From: an uncultured archaeon
Lineage (GTDB): Archaea > Thermoplasmatota > Thermoplasmata > Thermoplasmatales > Thermoplasmataceae
Length of the DNA stretch: 64,000 bases
Assembly (NCBI GenBank): GCA_000965745.1
Contig: CP009479.1
Location: 1,932,457-1,996,456 of the forward strand
Direction: 5' to 3'
The notes beneath the pieces were generated by a model that ran no database searches, was not told the DNA's origin, and was given only the letters and a program-made list of their open reading frames with translations. Of this stretch, positions 34,866 through 43,264 are shown piece by piece (within the stretch, counting starts at the first letter, position 1; each line of letters starts with the position of its first letter). The translations under genes were made by a program, and so were the position numbers.

Positions 34866-35771
34866 TTAATTATCACCGACGATCTTCTTCTCCTTCACAA
34901 TGGACTTGTCAGAGACCGATATCTTTTCAGCTTCAACATAGCCAATCCTGCAGTTGTCGCCGATTGTCACTTCCCGGGCACTGATTTTCGGGCACCTGAC
35001 GCTCTCTATTCTGACAGTGCCACCCTTGATCTCGCCAATGTCGACCCTGGAGCTCGGGAACACAAGGCGTTTCTTTACGGTGACCAGAATATCGTCAGAT
35101 TCGAGGAGCTTGATCTCAGTCCCCCACCCCATGCTCTCAAGCTCGAAAGAATCAGCCTTGACGTTTGAAGCAGTTATTGCGCCATGTATCTGTACCTTGC
35201 CCGATTCTAAAGTCTCTGTATGGACTATCCCGGAACTGTCCATTGTCCTGCACTTTATCCCCGACGCTTTAAGTGTTCCCTTTGATTCCACACTCTCGGA
35301 TTCAAGCAAGCCTGCCATTTTTGCGCTTCCGAAAGATATAAAAGCCGACACTTTTGTGCTTTCAGAGGACAGTGTACCCGAACTGTTCAGGGCACCCCCC
35401 TTTATAACTCCTGAAACGTTAAGCGACCCAGAATTCGCCAGGCTGTCGCTGAAATACACTGATCCATCTACCTTTGCTGCTCCTGAGACTTTCATCAGGG
35501 CAACGTGGACCGAACCCGAAACTTTTCCAGACCCTGAAATGTGTAATTCATGGGCGTCAACTTCAGTCAGACTTCCCGAACCTGATATTCTTACAACCGA
35601 ATTGCTCCCACTTTTCCTCTTCTGTCCGGGAGTCTCCGCGGTCTCCACTGACGGGTTCTCAGGACCATCGTTCCACCTTTCCTTCATCTCTTCATATGTT
35701 TCCCTGGTGATTTCCCCCTCCTCAAGCATCTTGTCCAATTTTTCCTTCATGTTGTTGTCCATCCGTATCAT
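34866..35771 (-). CDS. Bactofilin-like polymer-forming protein with N-terminal SHOCT-like helix pair
   Basis: About 301 residues. The first ~30 residues (KEKLDKMLEEGEITRETYEE) form a short SHOCT-type helical hairpin. After a linker, residues ~65-300 are a run of short beta-strands with repeating Gly/Ser/Val pattern (GSGSLTEVDAHELHISGSGKV and so on), as in bactofilins and DUF583 proteins that polymerise into filaments. The divergent gene at 35912 encodes an HTH regulator whose C-terminus carries a similar SHOCT-like stretch. A TATA box at 35798-35811 places transcription start near 35778, so ATG 35771 is the likely start. Confidence 0.7.
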   Translation of the reverse strand: MIRMDNNMKEKLDKMLEEGEITRETYEEMKERWNDGPENPSVETAETPGQKRKSGSNSVVRISGSGSLTEVDAHELHISGSGKVSGSVHVALMKVSGAAKVDGSVYFSDSLANSGSLNVSGVIKGGALNSSGTLSSESTKVSAFISFGSAKMAGLLESESVESKGTLKASGIKCRTMDSSGIVHTETLESGKVQIHGAITASNVKADSFELESMGWGTEIKLLESDDILVTVKKRLVFPSSRVDIGEIKGGTVRIESVRCPKISAREVTIGDNCRIGYVEAEKISVSDKSIVKEKKIVGDN

Positions 35772-35836
35772 GCTGATCAACAGGCCGGAATATTTATATT
35801 TATTTCAAAATAATTATTTAAATCTGTGAAAAATAT

Positions 35837-35885
35837 AGTTGCATTAGATCAACTGACAAGTTCAACCATCAACGGAAAGGTTGAA
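35837..35885. promoter_or_regulatory. Paired inverted repeats in the divergent promoter of the HTH gene
   Basis: AGTTG-N8-CAACT (35837-35854) and TTCAACC-N11-GGTTGAA (35861-35885) share the same GTTGA/TCAAC half-site. They lie between the divergent bactofilin-like and HTH genes, directly before the HTH start (35912). This is a typical place for an autoregulatory operator of the HTH protein. Confidence 0.45.
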
Positions 35886-35911
35886 GGTATCTTTCTCCAT
35901 ATGAACCATGC

Positions 35912-36322
35912 ATGTTGGAAGTACTGCACACCCTTACATCACCGTCAAAGGTTAACGTGTTCAACCTTATCAGGGAACCCTCCACTCCTGAGAACATAGC
36001 TTCTGAACTTGGCATCACCCGGCAGGCCGTCGACAAACACCTCAAAGATTTGCAGAAGTACGGGGCCATACGGAAGATGTGGCTCTTATCCTCGGACCGC
36101 CCCAGGATTCAATACGTTGCCACTGAACTTGGCCTCTATTTCTACGGGGAAATCGGGTCGTTCATGTCATCATACAGGTCCAGGGGGAAGAAGGACGCCA
36201 TTGAGAGCCTGAAAGACCTTGACGTAAGTATGTTGAACGGGGATATCAGTGTAGACGAATATACGTCCCGGAAGGAAAGGATTTCCAGGGACTATTCTTG
36301 GTTTGTATCCGATGACGAATGA
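35912..36322 (+). CDS. ArsR-like winged-helix regulator with SHOCT-like C-terminus
   Basis: 136 residues. SKVNVFNLIREPSTPENIAS plus ITRQAVDKHLKDLQKYGAIRK is a complete winged helix-turn-helix; a hydrophobic dimerisation region follows. The last ~30 residues, LNGDISVDEYTSRKERIS, resemble the LEEGEITRETYEEMKERW segment of the divergent bactofilin-like protein. The shared element suggests the regulator may contact the filament protein, or that both read the same partner. Operator-like repeats sit in the shared promoter. Confidence 0.75.
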   Translation: MLEVLHTLTSPSKVNVFNLIREPSTPENIASELGITRQAVDKHLKDLQKYGAIRKMWLLSSDRPRIQYVATELGLYFYGEIGSFMSSYRSRGKKDAIESLKDLDVSMLNGDISVDEYTSRKERISRDYSWFVSDDE

Positions 36323-36348
36323 CCGCCGTATTGCCCAAACTTGCCAGA

Positions 36349-36836
36349 TCATTCCCCGGACAACTGTACAGATCTGCAGAATAGTGCAAGCCTGAGAAAA
36401 GGCAGCCTCATGGAACTCACCGGATTGATATTATTGTAAAGGGCTGATCTGCGGGCCAGCCGATAACCATTACGCCAGATCATAAACAGGCAAAGTTGAT
36501 CTGAAACCCTTGCAGTCAAAGGTGTCTTTGACATGAGAAGGCGATCGCGGGAGTTATCCTCCAGTTCGTCAAGAAGAGGAAGCCCGAACGGAAATTCATG
36601 GGGTGGGTCCCACCACCTTGGATCACAACTCTTTCGAGTTCCTTGAGATGTGAGAGTATCTCCCGGTAATTGTCTCCCCACTCGTTGTCTATCCTGGCAA
36701 GCTCCTGTATTAAGGAAGCAGGAAAATCATGAGATGTGAAATATTTCGGGAATATCTGAATCACATTCTTCCCGCCTTCCGTTAGTGAGGCAGTCAAATT
36801 TTGGAAAAGCTGTATCAGCCATGTTTGATGGAGCAT
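36349..36836 (-). pseudogene. Possible decayed regulator (FilR1-like domain)
   Basis: Two overlapping minus-strand frames may be one broken gene. The first (36516-36836) contains IQIFPKYFTSHDFPASLIQELARI, reminiscent of the middle domain of archaeal FilR1/DUF1724 regulators (a short segment before LP/LI-x-ELxRI). The second, after a frameshift near 36600, contains RVSDQLCLFMIWRNG, like the later strand of that domain. The DNA-binding domain is missing. Weak similarity; it may be only a chance reading. Confidence 0.25.
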
Positions 36837-36963
36837 TCATTCAGTAAAAGACACCTGCCATGATCAATACTGGTCCTGGCTTTTTTTAAAAATATTCTTG
36901 CCAGTAATTGAAAAGAATTTAAAGGAATACCCAATATAACCATACTGTCTTGATTATTGCGAT

Positions 36964-37040
36964 TCAGCCCCACAATCCAAGTTTACAGCAACATGGGGCT
37001 GTAACCCACGCAGGCGGAAACGGGACCTGCATTTGAGGTG
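36964..37040 (+). promoter_or_regulatory. Structured leader with mutually exclusive hairpins (candidate riboswitch)
   Basis: Upstream of the methyltransferase, CAGCCCCA (36965-36972) pairs with TGGGGCTG (36994-37001). A competing stem, TTACAG (36983-36988) with CTGTAA (36999-37004), uses part of the same 3' arm, so both cannot form at once. GCAGG (37010-37014) pairs with CCTGC (37026-37030), and CCC (37005-37007) could pair with GGG (37022-37024) across it as a pseudoknot. The ribosome-binding GAGGTG follows at 37035-37040. A TATA-like ATTTAAAG (36917-36924) would place this leader inside the transcript. It matches no riboswitch class I know. Confidence 0.45.
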
Positions 37041-37046
37041 ATAAGT

Positions 37047-37883
37047 ATGAGCGGAAATGATGATAATGTGGTAAGGACGCGGGATTATTATGACAACAAA
37101 GATACTGATATATTCTACAGAAAGGCTTGGGGGGACGAGCACATACATCTTGGAATTTTCAAGGATTATTATGAGCCAATTCAGAGCGCATGCCTGAGAA
37201 CTGTCAGGACGATGGCAGAAAAAGTAGGAAGCATAAGCAGTGATACGGAAGTCCTGGATATTGGTTCAGGGTATGGCGGTACCGCAAGGTATCTTGCTTC
37301 TACATACGGCTGCCACGTCAATGCACTCAATCTGAGTGAAGTTCAGAACAGGAGGTCTGAGGAACTTAACAGGAAGAGAAAGCTTCAGAGGAATATCAGT
37401 ATTGTTGAGGGCAGCTTTGAAGACATGCCATTTGAAGACGAGACCATGGATATATGCTGGTCCATAGACGCAATTCTACACAGTGGGAACAGGAAAAAAG
37501 TGGTAGAAGAGGTTTCGAGGGTTCTAAGGCCAGGAGGCGATTTTGTCTTTACCGATCCGATGAGAACCGACGGTTGCCCCCATGACATTCTTGAGCCGAT
37601 TCTGGAAAGAATTCACCTGTCCGACATGGGATCACTCTCATTCTACAGGTCTGAGGCAAGAGATGCTGGATTGGAAGAAGTGTCGTTCACCGACCTTTCA
37701 CAACATCTAGTAAACACTTACGGGCGCGTTCTTGAGTTCACCGAAAATAACGAAGAAACTTTATCCGATGAAATAAGCAGGGAATTCATAGACCACATGG
37801 AGGAAGGCTTGAGGCATTGGGTTGAAGGTGGAAAGGAAGGGCATCTTGGATGGGGGATTATGCATTTCAGGAAAAAGACATGA
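37047..37883 (+). CDS. SAM methyltransferase, sarcosine/dimethylglycine N-methyltransferase-like
   Basis: 278 residues. Motif I VLDIGSGYGGTARYLA and the following NALNLSEVQNRRSEELN loop, plus the EVSRVLRPGGDFVFTDPM block, match glycine/sarcosine/dimethylglycine methyltransferases that make betaine, and also phosphoethanolamine methyltransferase relatives. The N-terminal YYDNKDTDIFYRKAWGDEHIHLGIF is characteristic of the same group. Product may be a compatible solute, but the substrate is not proven. ATG 37047 is chosen for its GAGGTG box six bases upstream; GTG 37038 is in the same frame. Preceded by a structured leader. Confidence 0.8.
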   Translation: MSGNDDNVVRTRDYYDNKDTDIFYRKAWGDEHIHLGIFKDYYEPIQSACLRTVRTMAEKVGSISSDTEVLDIGSGYGGTARYLASTYGCHVNALNLSEVQNRRSEELNRKRKLQRNISIVEGSFEDMPFEDETMDICWSIDAILHSGNRKKVVEEVSRVLRPGGDFVFTDPMRTDGCPHDILEPILERIHLSDMGSLSFYRSEARDAGLEEVSFTDLSQHLVNTYGRVLEFTENNEETLSDEISREFIDHMEEGLRHWVEGGKEGHLGWGIMHFRKKT

Positions 37884-38414
37884 GAAAGCATGGATGTCCT
37901 CGTTTGGCCTGTTGGTTTTCCCACAGTCATATTTTTGCAGGCCCAACATAACACCACATCCTTCACGTCTATCCGCCAACGGTTTCCAGTAACCTCGGCG
38001 GACACACTCCCAAAGCCCGTCGGCTTATTTATCTGATTATTATTTCTGAAGTAAAATTTAATACCGTAACAGTGTGTTTGATTTCTGGCAGGCAGGCCGT
38101 TGAACAAGAAATAATAGGATGAAGGAGAGTACATTAACCTCTGAGCTGGCAGCTTTGGCAATGATGCTTTCTGCCTTAGTGGTCGTTTTTGAGCCTCTGG
38201 CCGAACATGGGCCGGCCGGCGCCATGCCTGCGAACTCGGATGGTGGAGACATGACAATACTTGTAAACAGACACCATGCAGCATTTCAGGCAAACCAACA
38301 CCATTTTCTATTTTAGGAAAGGCATGAATAAGACCGTCCAATTTCGCACTAGTTTTTCATCTCTGCGGTCAAAATATCAGTTAACCCCGAAGTCGAAGGT
38401 TGCCTTGAGCAGGC
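37884..38414. other. Gene-poor region between the methyltransferase and proC
   Basis: About 530 bases without a gene I can name. A plus-strand frame at 38119-38316 encodes 65 residues with a hydrophobic start (LAALAMMLSALVVVF) and a His-rich tail, but no family is seen and start context is poor. Minus-strand frames are open over 37.7-38.3 kb only because they run antisense to the methyltransferase end. Confidence 0.35.
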
Positions 38415-39221
38415 TTAACCGTTTTGCGTCCCTTTCCTGTCAATTTCTTCAGATATCTTTCTGGCCTTATTGGTTGCAGCCTCTATTGCCCTCATAAATG
38501 CAGTTCTTATGCCGGAGTTTTCAAGTTCGTAGAGCGCATCTATTGTCACCCCGCCAGGAGTCGTAACCAGGTCCCTGAGTTCCGATACATGGCTGTTTCC
38601 CTCTGCAACAAGCTTAGCAGAACCAAGTATTGTCTGGTAGGAACTCCTGAGGGCGAGTTCCCTTGGAAGGCCGACTTTGAGGCCTGCATAAACCATGGCC
38701 TCTATGATGGTGAATATGTAAGCCGGCCCAGAGCCACTCATCGCCGTGAGTGCGTCCATATACCTCTCTTCCACCTTCTCTGTCTTGCCGAAACTGTTCA
38801 GAAGCCTTGAAACAACCCCCTCCTCACTCTCGCTGAGGTCGTCCGATGAATATACGGTATAGCCCCCTCCAACCCTGGCAGCCACATTTGTCATTGCCCG
38901 AACTACTTTTGAATCCGGGATCAGCGATTTGATTTTTGATGTACTGAGGGCTGCAGCTAGTGAAATTACTATCTTCCCCCTGGTATGATCTCCTATCTTC
39001 TCCAGGAGAAAAAGAGTATCCAATGGTTTCAGAACCATGAGTATAATTTCCGCTTCCTGTGCTGCAACTATGTTGTCGCTCATGGTCCGGATGCCAAGGT
39101 TTTCCAGTTTCTCAAGTTTGGCAGCCGACCTCCTGGTTACTGTCACTTCGTGTCCGCTACTGTTGAGTGCCTCTGCTGCTGCCGATCCTATTGTTCCCCC
39201 ACCAAGTACTGAAACTCTCAT
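38415..39221 (-). CDS. proC: Pyrroline-5-carboxylate reductase
   Basis: 268 residues. The N-terminal VSVLGGGTIGSAAAEAL is the NAD(P)H-binding motif, and the C-terminal MDALTAMSGSGPAYIFTIIEAM plus LRDLVTTPGGVTIDALYELE are the P5CR signature. It converts 1-pyrroline-5-carboxylate to proline. Length is standard. It stands alone; no proA or proB is visible in the window. Confidence 0.94.
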   Translation of the reverse strand: MRVSVLGGGTIGSAAAEALNSSGHEVTVTRRSAAKLEKLENLGIRTMSDNIVAAQEAEIILMVLKPLDTLFLLEKIGDHTRGKIVISLAAALSTSKIKSLIPDSKVVRAMTNVAARVGGGYTVYSSDDLSESEEGVVSRLLNSFGKTEKVEERYMDALTAMSGSGPAYIFTIIEAMVYAGLKVGLPRELALRSSYQTILGSAKLVAEGNSHVSELRDLVTTPGGVTIDALYELENSGIRTAFMRAIEAATNKARKISEEIDRKGTQNG

Positions 39222-39322
39222 ATTACGTATTTTGGCATGTCAATAATTAACACATAAACGTTTCTGTCCCTTTTCTGTCAAACTGCTCCCCTATCGGCAG
39301 GAAAATCGGCAGAATCCTGATT

Positions 39323-39886
39323 TTAGAGTCTGCGCCCCAGCTCTTTTTCTGATATGGCTTCGTATGTTTTCAGGTCCGGCTCACTGTAAAGCACAAAACG
39401 TATCTTTTCCAAATGTGTTTCTTTTGAGCTCACGTACTCAATAACAGTTCTTACAGCAATCCGGCCAGCCTCACACACCGGATAGCCGTATGCACCAGTG
39501 CTTATGGATGGAAATGACATGGATCCTATGCCTTCACCATCTGCAAGCTCGAGGCAATTTCTGTAGCAGTTCTCAAGAACCCTGCCCTCACCGGAATTGC
39601 CCCCTCTCCAGACGGGCCCTACGGTGTGTATGACAAAATCTGCTTTCAGGTTTCCACCTGATGTTATTACTGCCTTTCCAGCTGGCAGGCCATCTGGCCA
39701 GCTCTCATTCCTTATTTTTGCACACTCGTCTTTGATTTTCGGCCCTCCTGCCCTGTGTATGGCACCATCAACTCCACCACCACCCATTAGGGATGAGTTC
39801 GCTGCATTGACAATTGCTTCCGTGCCTTGTGTCGTAATGTCTCCGCGGACAATCTCAAGTTCAACTCTGCCTATTTTGAAACGCAT
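39323..39886 (-). CDS. Macrodomain ADP-ribose-binding protein
   Basis: About 187 residues from ATG 39886. IVNAANSSLMGGGGVDGAIHRAGG is the classic macrodomain ligand-binding loop, and ISTGAYGYP with the following VCEAGRIAVRT helix is the second one. The family removes or binds ADP-ribose and O-acetyl-ADP-ribose. A longer reading from 39937 adds 17 residues with no conservation I recognise. Lies just downstream of the secreted-protein cluster, on the same strand. Confidence 0.9.
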   Translation of the reverse strand: MRFKIGRVELEIVRGDITTQGTEAIVNAANSSLMGGGGVDGAIHRAGGPKIKDECAKIRNESWPDGLPAGKAVITSGGNLKADFVIHTVGPVWRGGNSGEGRVLENCYRNCLELADGEGIGSMSFPSISTGAYGYPVCEAGRIAVRTVIEYVSSKETHLEKIRFVLYSEPDLKTYEAISEKELGRRL

Positions 39887-39954
39887 GTCTGGTTGAATCC
39901 AGTAGACAGGCTTAATCTCTCCGCATCCGGCCAGCACGGTCGTTTCAAGAATGG

Positions 39955-40731
39955 TCAGTATTTTAAGGTTATGGTGCCAAAATTCAGGGAGTCTCCAGGC
40001 GGGAGTCTCACTTCTCCAAATTCCAGGCCTAATTGTGTCCCCTGATGGTTGAATGTGATGCTTCCCTGCTTATAAACGCCGAAAAGGTCTGACCATGAAA
40101 CAAGGGTGTCATTGTAGTATGGGAACCCGACAGCTACGGGCCCGGTTGCGGGAAAGGAATACGACTCCGAAAAACCGAATGTGCTTGGTACGATGGTAAA
40201 GTTCTGTGGGCTCGATCCATAGGGGGTATAATTGTACAGGGTTGTATTGCCTGAGATCGGGATGAACAAATGGTAACTGAAGGAGTAAGTCTGCAATTCA
40301 TCCCCTGTGTTGTTGATAGCGATACTCTGGATTACGCTATCATTGGTCAGAACTGACAGAACCGTCACAACATCAGTCTTGAAGGTGGTATTTTCATAGA
40401 CGGTGTAGCTGCCGTTATTCTTCAGGTACACGGCATTATCGTTTAGTATTCCGGTAACGGTGTCTCCAGGCGGAAAGGTGACAAAGTAGTCAGTAAGCGA
40501 GCTGTTTGCACCAGGCGGATTCAGGTGATATGCACTTAGACCGATTGTACTAAGTGTGTTGTTTCCTGCTTCGAGTGACCTGGCATCAAAATTGGCGAGG
40601 TTGAAGTGAGTGTTTCCAGCCGAGTTGTTATTCGGGAAAAGTGAGGGAAAAATCAAGGCCATTATGATTATGGACACTATTACAACTCCACCAATTATGC
40701 TTGAAGCCATTATTTTCCTGTCTCTATCCAT
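39955..40731 (-). CDS. Membrane-anchored extracellular protein (258 residues)
   Basis: One N-terminal helix (SSIIGGVVIVSIIIMALIFPSLF) followed by a Ser/Thr/Asn-rich ectodomain with many N-x-S/T sequons and beta-rich composition. No catalytic motif. It begins a minus-strand cluster with a second secreted protein upstream (40761) and a DUF998 membrane protein (41581). The gap to the upstream gene is only 29 bases, which suggests cotranscription. Confidence 0.6.
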   Translation of the reverse strand: MDRDRKIMASSIIGGVVIVSIIIMALIFPSLFPNNNSAGNTHFNLANFDARSLEAGNNTLSTIGLSAYHLNPPGANSSLTDYFVTFPPGDTVTGILNDNAVYLKNNGSYTVYENTTFKTDVVTVLSVLTNDSVIQSIAINNTGDELQTYSFSYHLFIPISGNTTLYNYTPYGSSPQNFTIVPSTFGFSESYSFPATGPVAVGFPYYNDTLVSWSDLFGVYKQGSITFNHQGTQLGLEFGEVRLPPGDSLNFGTITLKY

Positions 40732-40760
40732 TTATCCGCACCTCCTCATAAATCACTGCC

Positions 40761-41477
40761 TTATCCCATCGATACAGCAATGGGCCCATACGTTGTAGCA
40801 CTTGCAGCATTTCCTAGAGGGCCCAGCATAAGATCCAGCGAAGATTGGGCCTTTACGGCAGAAAATATTCCGTAGTCATACTCATTCTGGTATGTGAACT
40901 GGTCCCATGAAAGCGTCAGCGAACTGTAGTAGAAGTTCTCATAAAACGAGCTCAACTGGTCTCCGAGAACATAATGCCCGGGGCCGGTGGAATTCAGGCT
41001 TTTTCCCGGGAACAGCCCCGATACAGAAGCAGAATCAGGCTTTGCAGTTGAGAAATTCATCCCCATGTACGTTGATCCACCGGAATTAACTATCGAAATA
41101 TCTATTGTCCCCTGATCAAGCCCATAAACGAAAGTCATCCTATCGTACTTGAACTGGTCAATCACGCCGACAGTATTCTGAACCCTGTCATTTATCCTGT
41201 TTACCTTTCCCGATGTAAGCGGCTCTTTCAACAATACTCCATTGGAATTGTAATAAGCAGTAGGCGTAACTGTCACCGATAAGCCGTGGGATGATAGTAT
41301 AACCGTTTCGTTGTTAATAACTTCAATCGTGTAGTTTCCGACTGTGTAACGGGCGCTAGTCTTGTATATAACCTGATTTTGGGCATTCTCCTTTGCAGCC
41401 GACAAAGGCGCCCAAGCTGCTACTGAACTTATGAATATTGCAATCATCAGCAGAGAGATTACTTTGGAATATTGCAC
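40761..41477 (-). CDS. Secreted protein with Sec signal peptide (238 residues)
   Basis: A clear signal peptide (KVISLLMIAIFISSVAAWAPLSAA, cleavage near SAA) precedes a beta-rich ectodomain containing several glycosylation sequons. No Cys, no active-site motif and no family recognised. It is cotranscribed with the anchored protein at 39955-40731; their functions are probably linked, for example as an exported complex. Confidence 0.6.
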   Translation of the reverse strand: MQYSKVISLLMIAIFISSVAAWAPLSAAKENAQNQVIYKTSARYTVGNYTIEVINNETVILSSHGLSVTVTPTAYYNSNGVLLKEPLTSGKVNRINDRVQNTVGVIDQFKYDRMTFVYGLDQGTIDISIVNSGGSTYMGMNFSTAKPDSASVSGLFPGKSLNSTGPGHYVLGDQLSSFYENFYYSSLTLSWDQFTYQNEYDYGIFSAVKAQSSLDLMLGPLGNAASATTYGPIAVSMG

Positions 41478-41580
41478 CAGTAATCAAACCTAATGAACCA
41501 ATATAAATATTTTTAGATCCTATTTCCCGATATATATAGTTAAAATTTCGTGTTATGTCATATCTCATACCAGTTCCAGA

Positions 41581-42189
41581 TCAGCCAGTATACGCTTGAT
41601 TCTGGGAATGACCAAGCAAGTAACCTCCAAATGCTATCTGCCAGAGAAGTATCGGATAGAATATCATCCTCTCCGCACCACCCGGGCCCAATATGTAATC
41701 GAACCCAACATATCCTCCAAAATATGAAACAAAGGAGAAAATTCCGGCAAGAACGGATATTTTAGCCATGGCTCCGGAAGTCATTCTATAGGCAAGTATG
41801 CTGCTTAAGGCCCCGAACACAAATATCAGGTTAGCCCCAAGGTAATGGGTCGTTGGAAAAACATCCCAGGGCGATAATCCTACAAGAAGGAATCCAAGGC
41901 CTGCCAGGGTATATATTACTGGCCTTATTTTGAAGCCGCCATTGCGGAAGAGGAGATACGTGCTCCAAAGCCAGAGTACCCCTACAATGATAACTGAAAT
42001 GTTCCAGAAAATCTCAGTGGTTACACCTGCACCACCCAGGTAACTTATTGCCTGGCTCCTTTCAGAATAGGAAGGATAGACTGCCGTTGCTGCAGTGATT
42101 GACATAAGGGCGATGATTCCGCCTAAAGCAAAACCTGTTCCAGGATTTCGTCTTTTGCCAGAGGTGGCGATTTCATAGGAAGAACTCAT
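41581..42189 (-). CDS. DUF998-family membrane protein
   Basis: 202 residues with six hydrophobic helices. The loop after helix 1 (AVYPSYSERSQAISYLGGAGV) holds the Ser-rich DUF998 pattern. The protein resembles the one at 791-1450 in plan. Its promoter region carries an 8-bp palindrome (42202-42224). It may be the membrane component of the secreted-protein cluster, but the ~100-base gap leaves this open. Confidence 0.65.
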   Translation of the reverse strand: MSSSYEIATSGKRRNPGTGFALGGIIALMSITAATAVYPSYSERSQAISYLGGAGVTTEIFWNISVIIVGVLWLWSTYLLFRNGGFKIRPVIYTLAGLGFLLVGLSPWDVFPTTHYLGANLIFVFGALSSILAYRMTSGAMAKISVLAGIFSFVSYFGGYVGFDYILGPGGAERMIFYPILLWQIAFGGYLLGHSQNQAYTG

Positions 42190-42201
42190 GCAAGAACACC
42201 A

Positions 42202-42224
42202 TCATGCTCACCAAAGGAGCATGA
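42202..42224. promoter_or_regulatory. 8-bp palindrome at the start of the DUF998 gene
   Basis: TCATGCTC (42202-42209) and GAGCATGA (42217-42224) form a perfect inverted repeat with a 7-base spacer, 13 bases before the start of the DUF998 gene at 42189. It could be an operator or a hairpin in a short leader. Confidence 0.35.
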
Positions 42225-42357
42225 GGTTCCGTGAGCTACCCGAATTTAATAATTTATGCACCAATGATACTGTCATGAGGAACAGATCTGAGTCTCGAAC
42301 TTGAGACGTACCAGAAAATAGGACCTCGTACGGTTTCGTCGGGGAAAGTGCTGTGAA

Positions 42358-42621
42358 TTACCCTTTCTCATCCGGTGCCAGTGTTGGAGCAAGAATTATA
42401 GTGCTTAATATGGGAAGAGCAATAGACCAGATTATCAGGATTAGATAACTCTGAATGATTTCTCCACGTAAAATCAACCGAAAAGATATGTATGCTAATC
42501 CCACGGAAGTGGGGCCAAAAAACAGAAACACTTCTCCAACTCTCTTTCTGAAGGAAGTCAATCCGCACACTCTCCCTATATAGCCTTGCTCTCCACCAAT
42601 AATTTTCCCATGCAAAATCAA
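42358..42621 (-). CDS. Two-helix membrane protein (87 residues)
   Basis: Two hydrophobic helices (VFLFFGPTSVGLAYISFRLIL; SYLILIIWSIALPILSTIILAP), with a Gly-rich basic N-terminus. The start is a weak TTG at 42621 with no clear ribosome-binding site. No family recognised. It sits between the DUF998 gene and the hicBA/IS630 wreck and might itself be a fragment. Confidence 0.4.
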   Translation of the reverse strand: MILHGKIIGGEQGYIGRVCGLTSFRKRVGEVFLFFGPTSVGLAYISFRLILRGEIIQSYLILIIWSIALPILSTIILAPTLAPDEKG

Positions 42622-42696
42622 AGAAGTAATTTGTGATCTTTACCTATACGTAACGCATTAAGTAATTGCGCATAATTTCTTAAGGATTCTATTTGG

Positions 42697-42940
42697 CTAC
42701 GAATCCTCATCAAACTGCTCTGTAACAGACCAGATCAAGTCTCCTACTGTGTGAAAATACCGGTTGCGGGTACGCCCTTTGATCTTACGAGTTCCAACAC
42801 TCCTTCCATTGCATTGAGATCGGGGGAATATGGAGGGAGGAGTTCGAGGATAATGTGCGGATTGTTCTCCGGGAATTCCTTCAGCAGATTCGCATGATGG
42901 TACTTTGCATTGTCCAGGACCATGTGGACCTCCCCTGATA
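42697..42940 (-). mobile_element. IS630-family transposase remnant, frameshifted
   Basis: The C-terminal part of an IS630 DDE transposase survives: HMVLDNAKYHHANLLKEF (DNxxxH motif), then LELLPPYSPDLNAMEGV with the catalytic Glu. The frame then breaks; the usual ending continues in another frame as RNRYFHTVGDLIWSVTEQF. The N-terminal two thirds are absent, and the upstream side runs straight into the hicA remnant. No terminal inverted repeats are recognisable. Clearly inactive. Confidence 0.75.
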
Positions 42941-43062
42941 TAGGAGAAATGGTCACCGGGAATTCCCTGACCGTGATCTCCTTTCCCTTTCCTGACAGTG
43001 AAACTTTGTTTGGAGAGCACCTTGACAACGTCCTCTCCTGAAACAACTGGTAGTTTATGCAT
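42930..43062 (-). pseudogene. hicA: Decayed hicA toxin gene
   Basis: From ATG 43062 the product starts MHKLPVVSGEDVVKVLSKQ, as in the intact copy at 43820-44038. The middle that should hold the catalytic His (GSHIT in the intact copy) is missing. The next recognisable part, SLSGKGKEITV, matches the intact VNSEGKKITV but lies in another frame. Beyond it the sequence becomes IS630. The toxin is therefore dead, presumably by insertion and deletion. Confidence 0.7.
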
Positions 43063-43264
43063 CCAGGAGAACTTCCTCCCCAACATCCTGAGGTATGGGT
43101 TTTTCGTCTTCCTTGAGTACCTTTATGTAGAGTTCAATCGCCTCTTTGATATTATTGAGTGCCTCCTCAATGGTTTCACCTTCGGAGATACAGCCGGGCA
43201 AAGCTGGAACCGTGACGGTAAAACCGCCTTCCTCCTGAGGCTCAAGAATAACGGTAAACTTTAT
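43055..43264 (-). pseudogene. hicB: hicB antitoxin copy with a lost start codon (ATA)
   Basis: 69 codons that match the intact hicB at 44031-44240 from end to end (VPALPGC, EALNNIKEAIELYI, PIPQDVGEEVLLDA). The frame is open, but the codon in the start position is ATA instead of ATG, and no other start lies nearby. It overlaps the dead hicA by eight bases, exactly as in the intact pair. Without toxin, it may be unexpressed, or weakly translated from ATA. Confidence 0.7.

Noticed and set aside
34954-35829. Long plus-strand frame of 291 codons
   Set aside because: It is antisense to the bactofilin-like gene, and its composition (Pro, Ser, Thr rich) is what the reverse of Gly/Ser/Val repeats gives; no own promoter or relative.
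37718-38341. Minus-strand frame of 207 codons
   Set aside because: Starts in non-coding sequence and ends antisense to the methyltransferase; the short Cys-containing part (LCWACKN) did not convince as a zinc finger or transposase tail.
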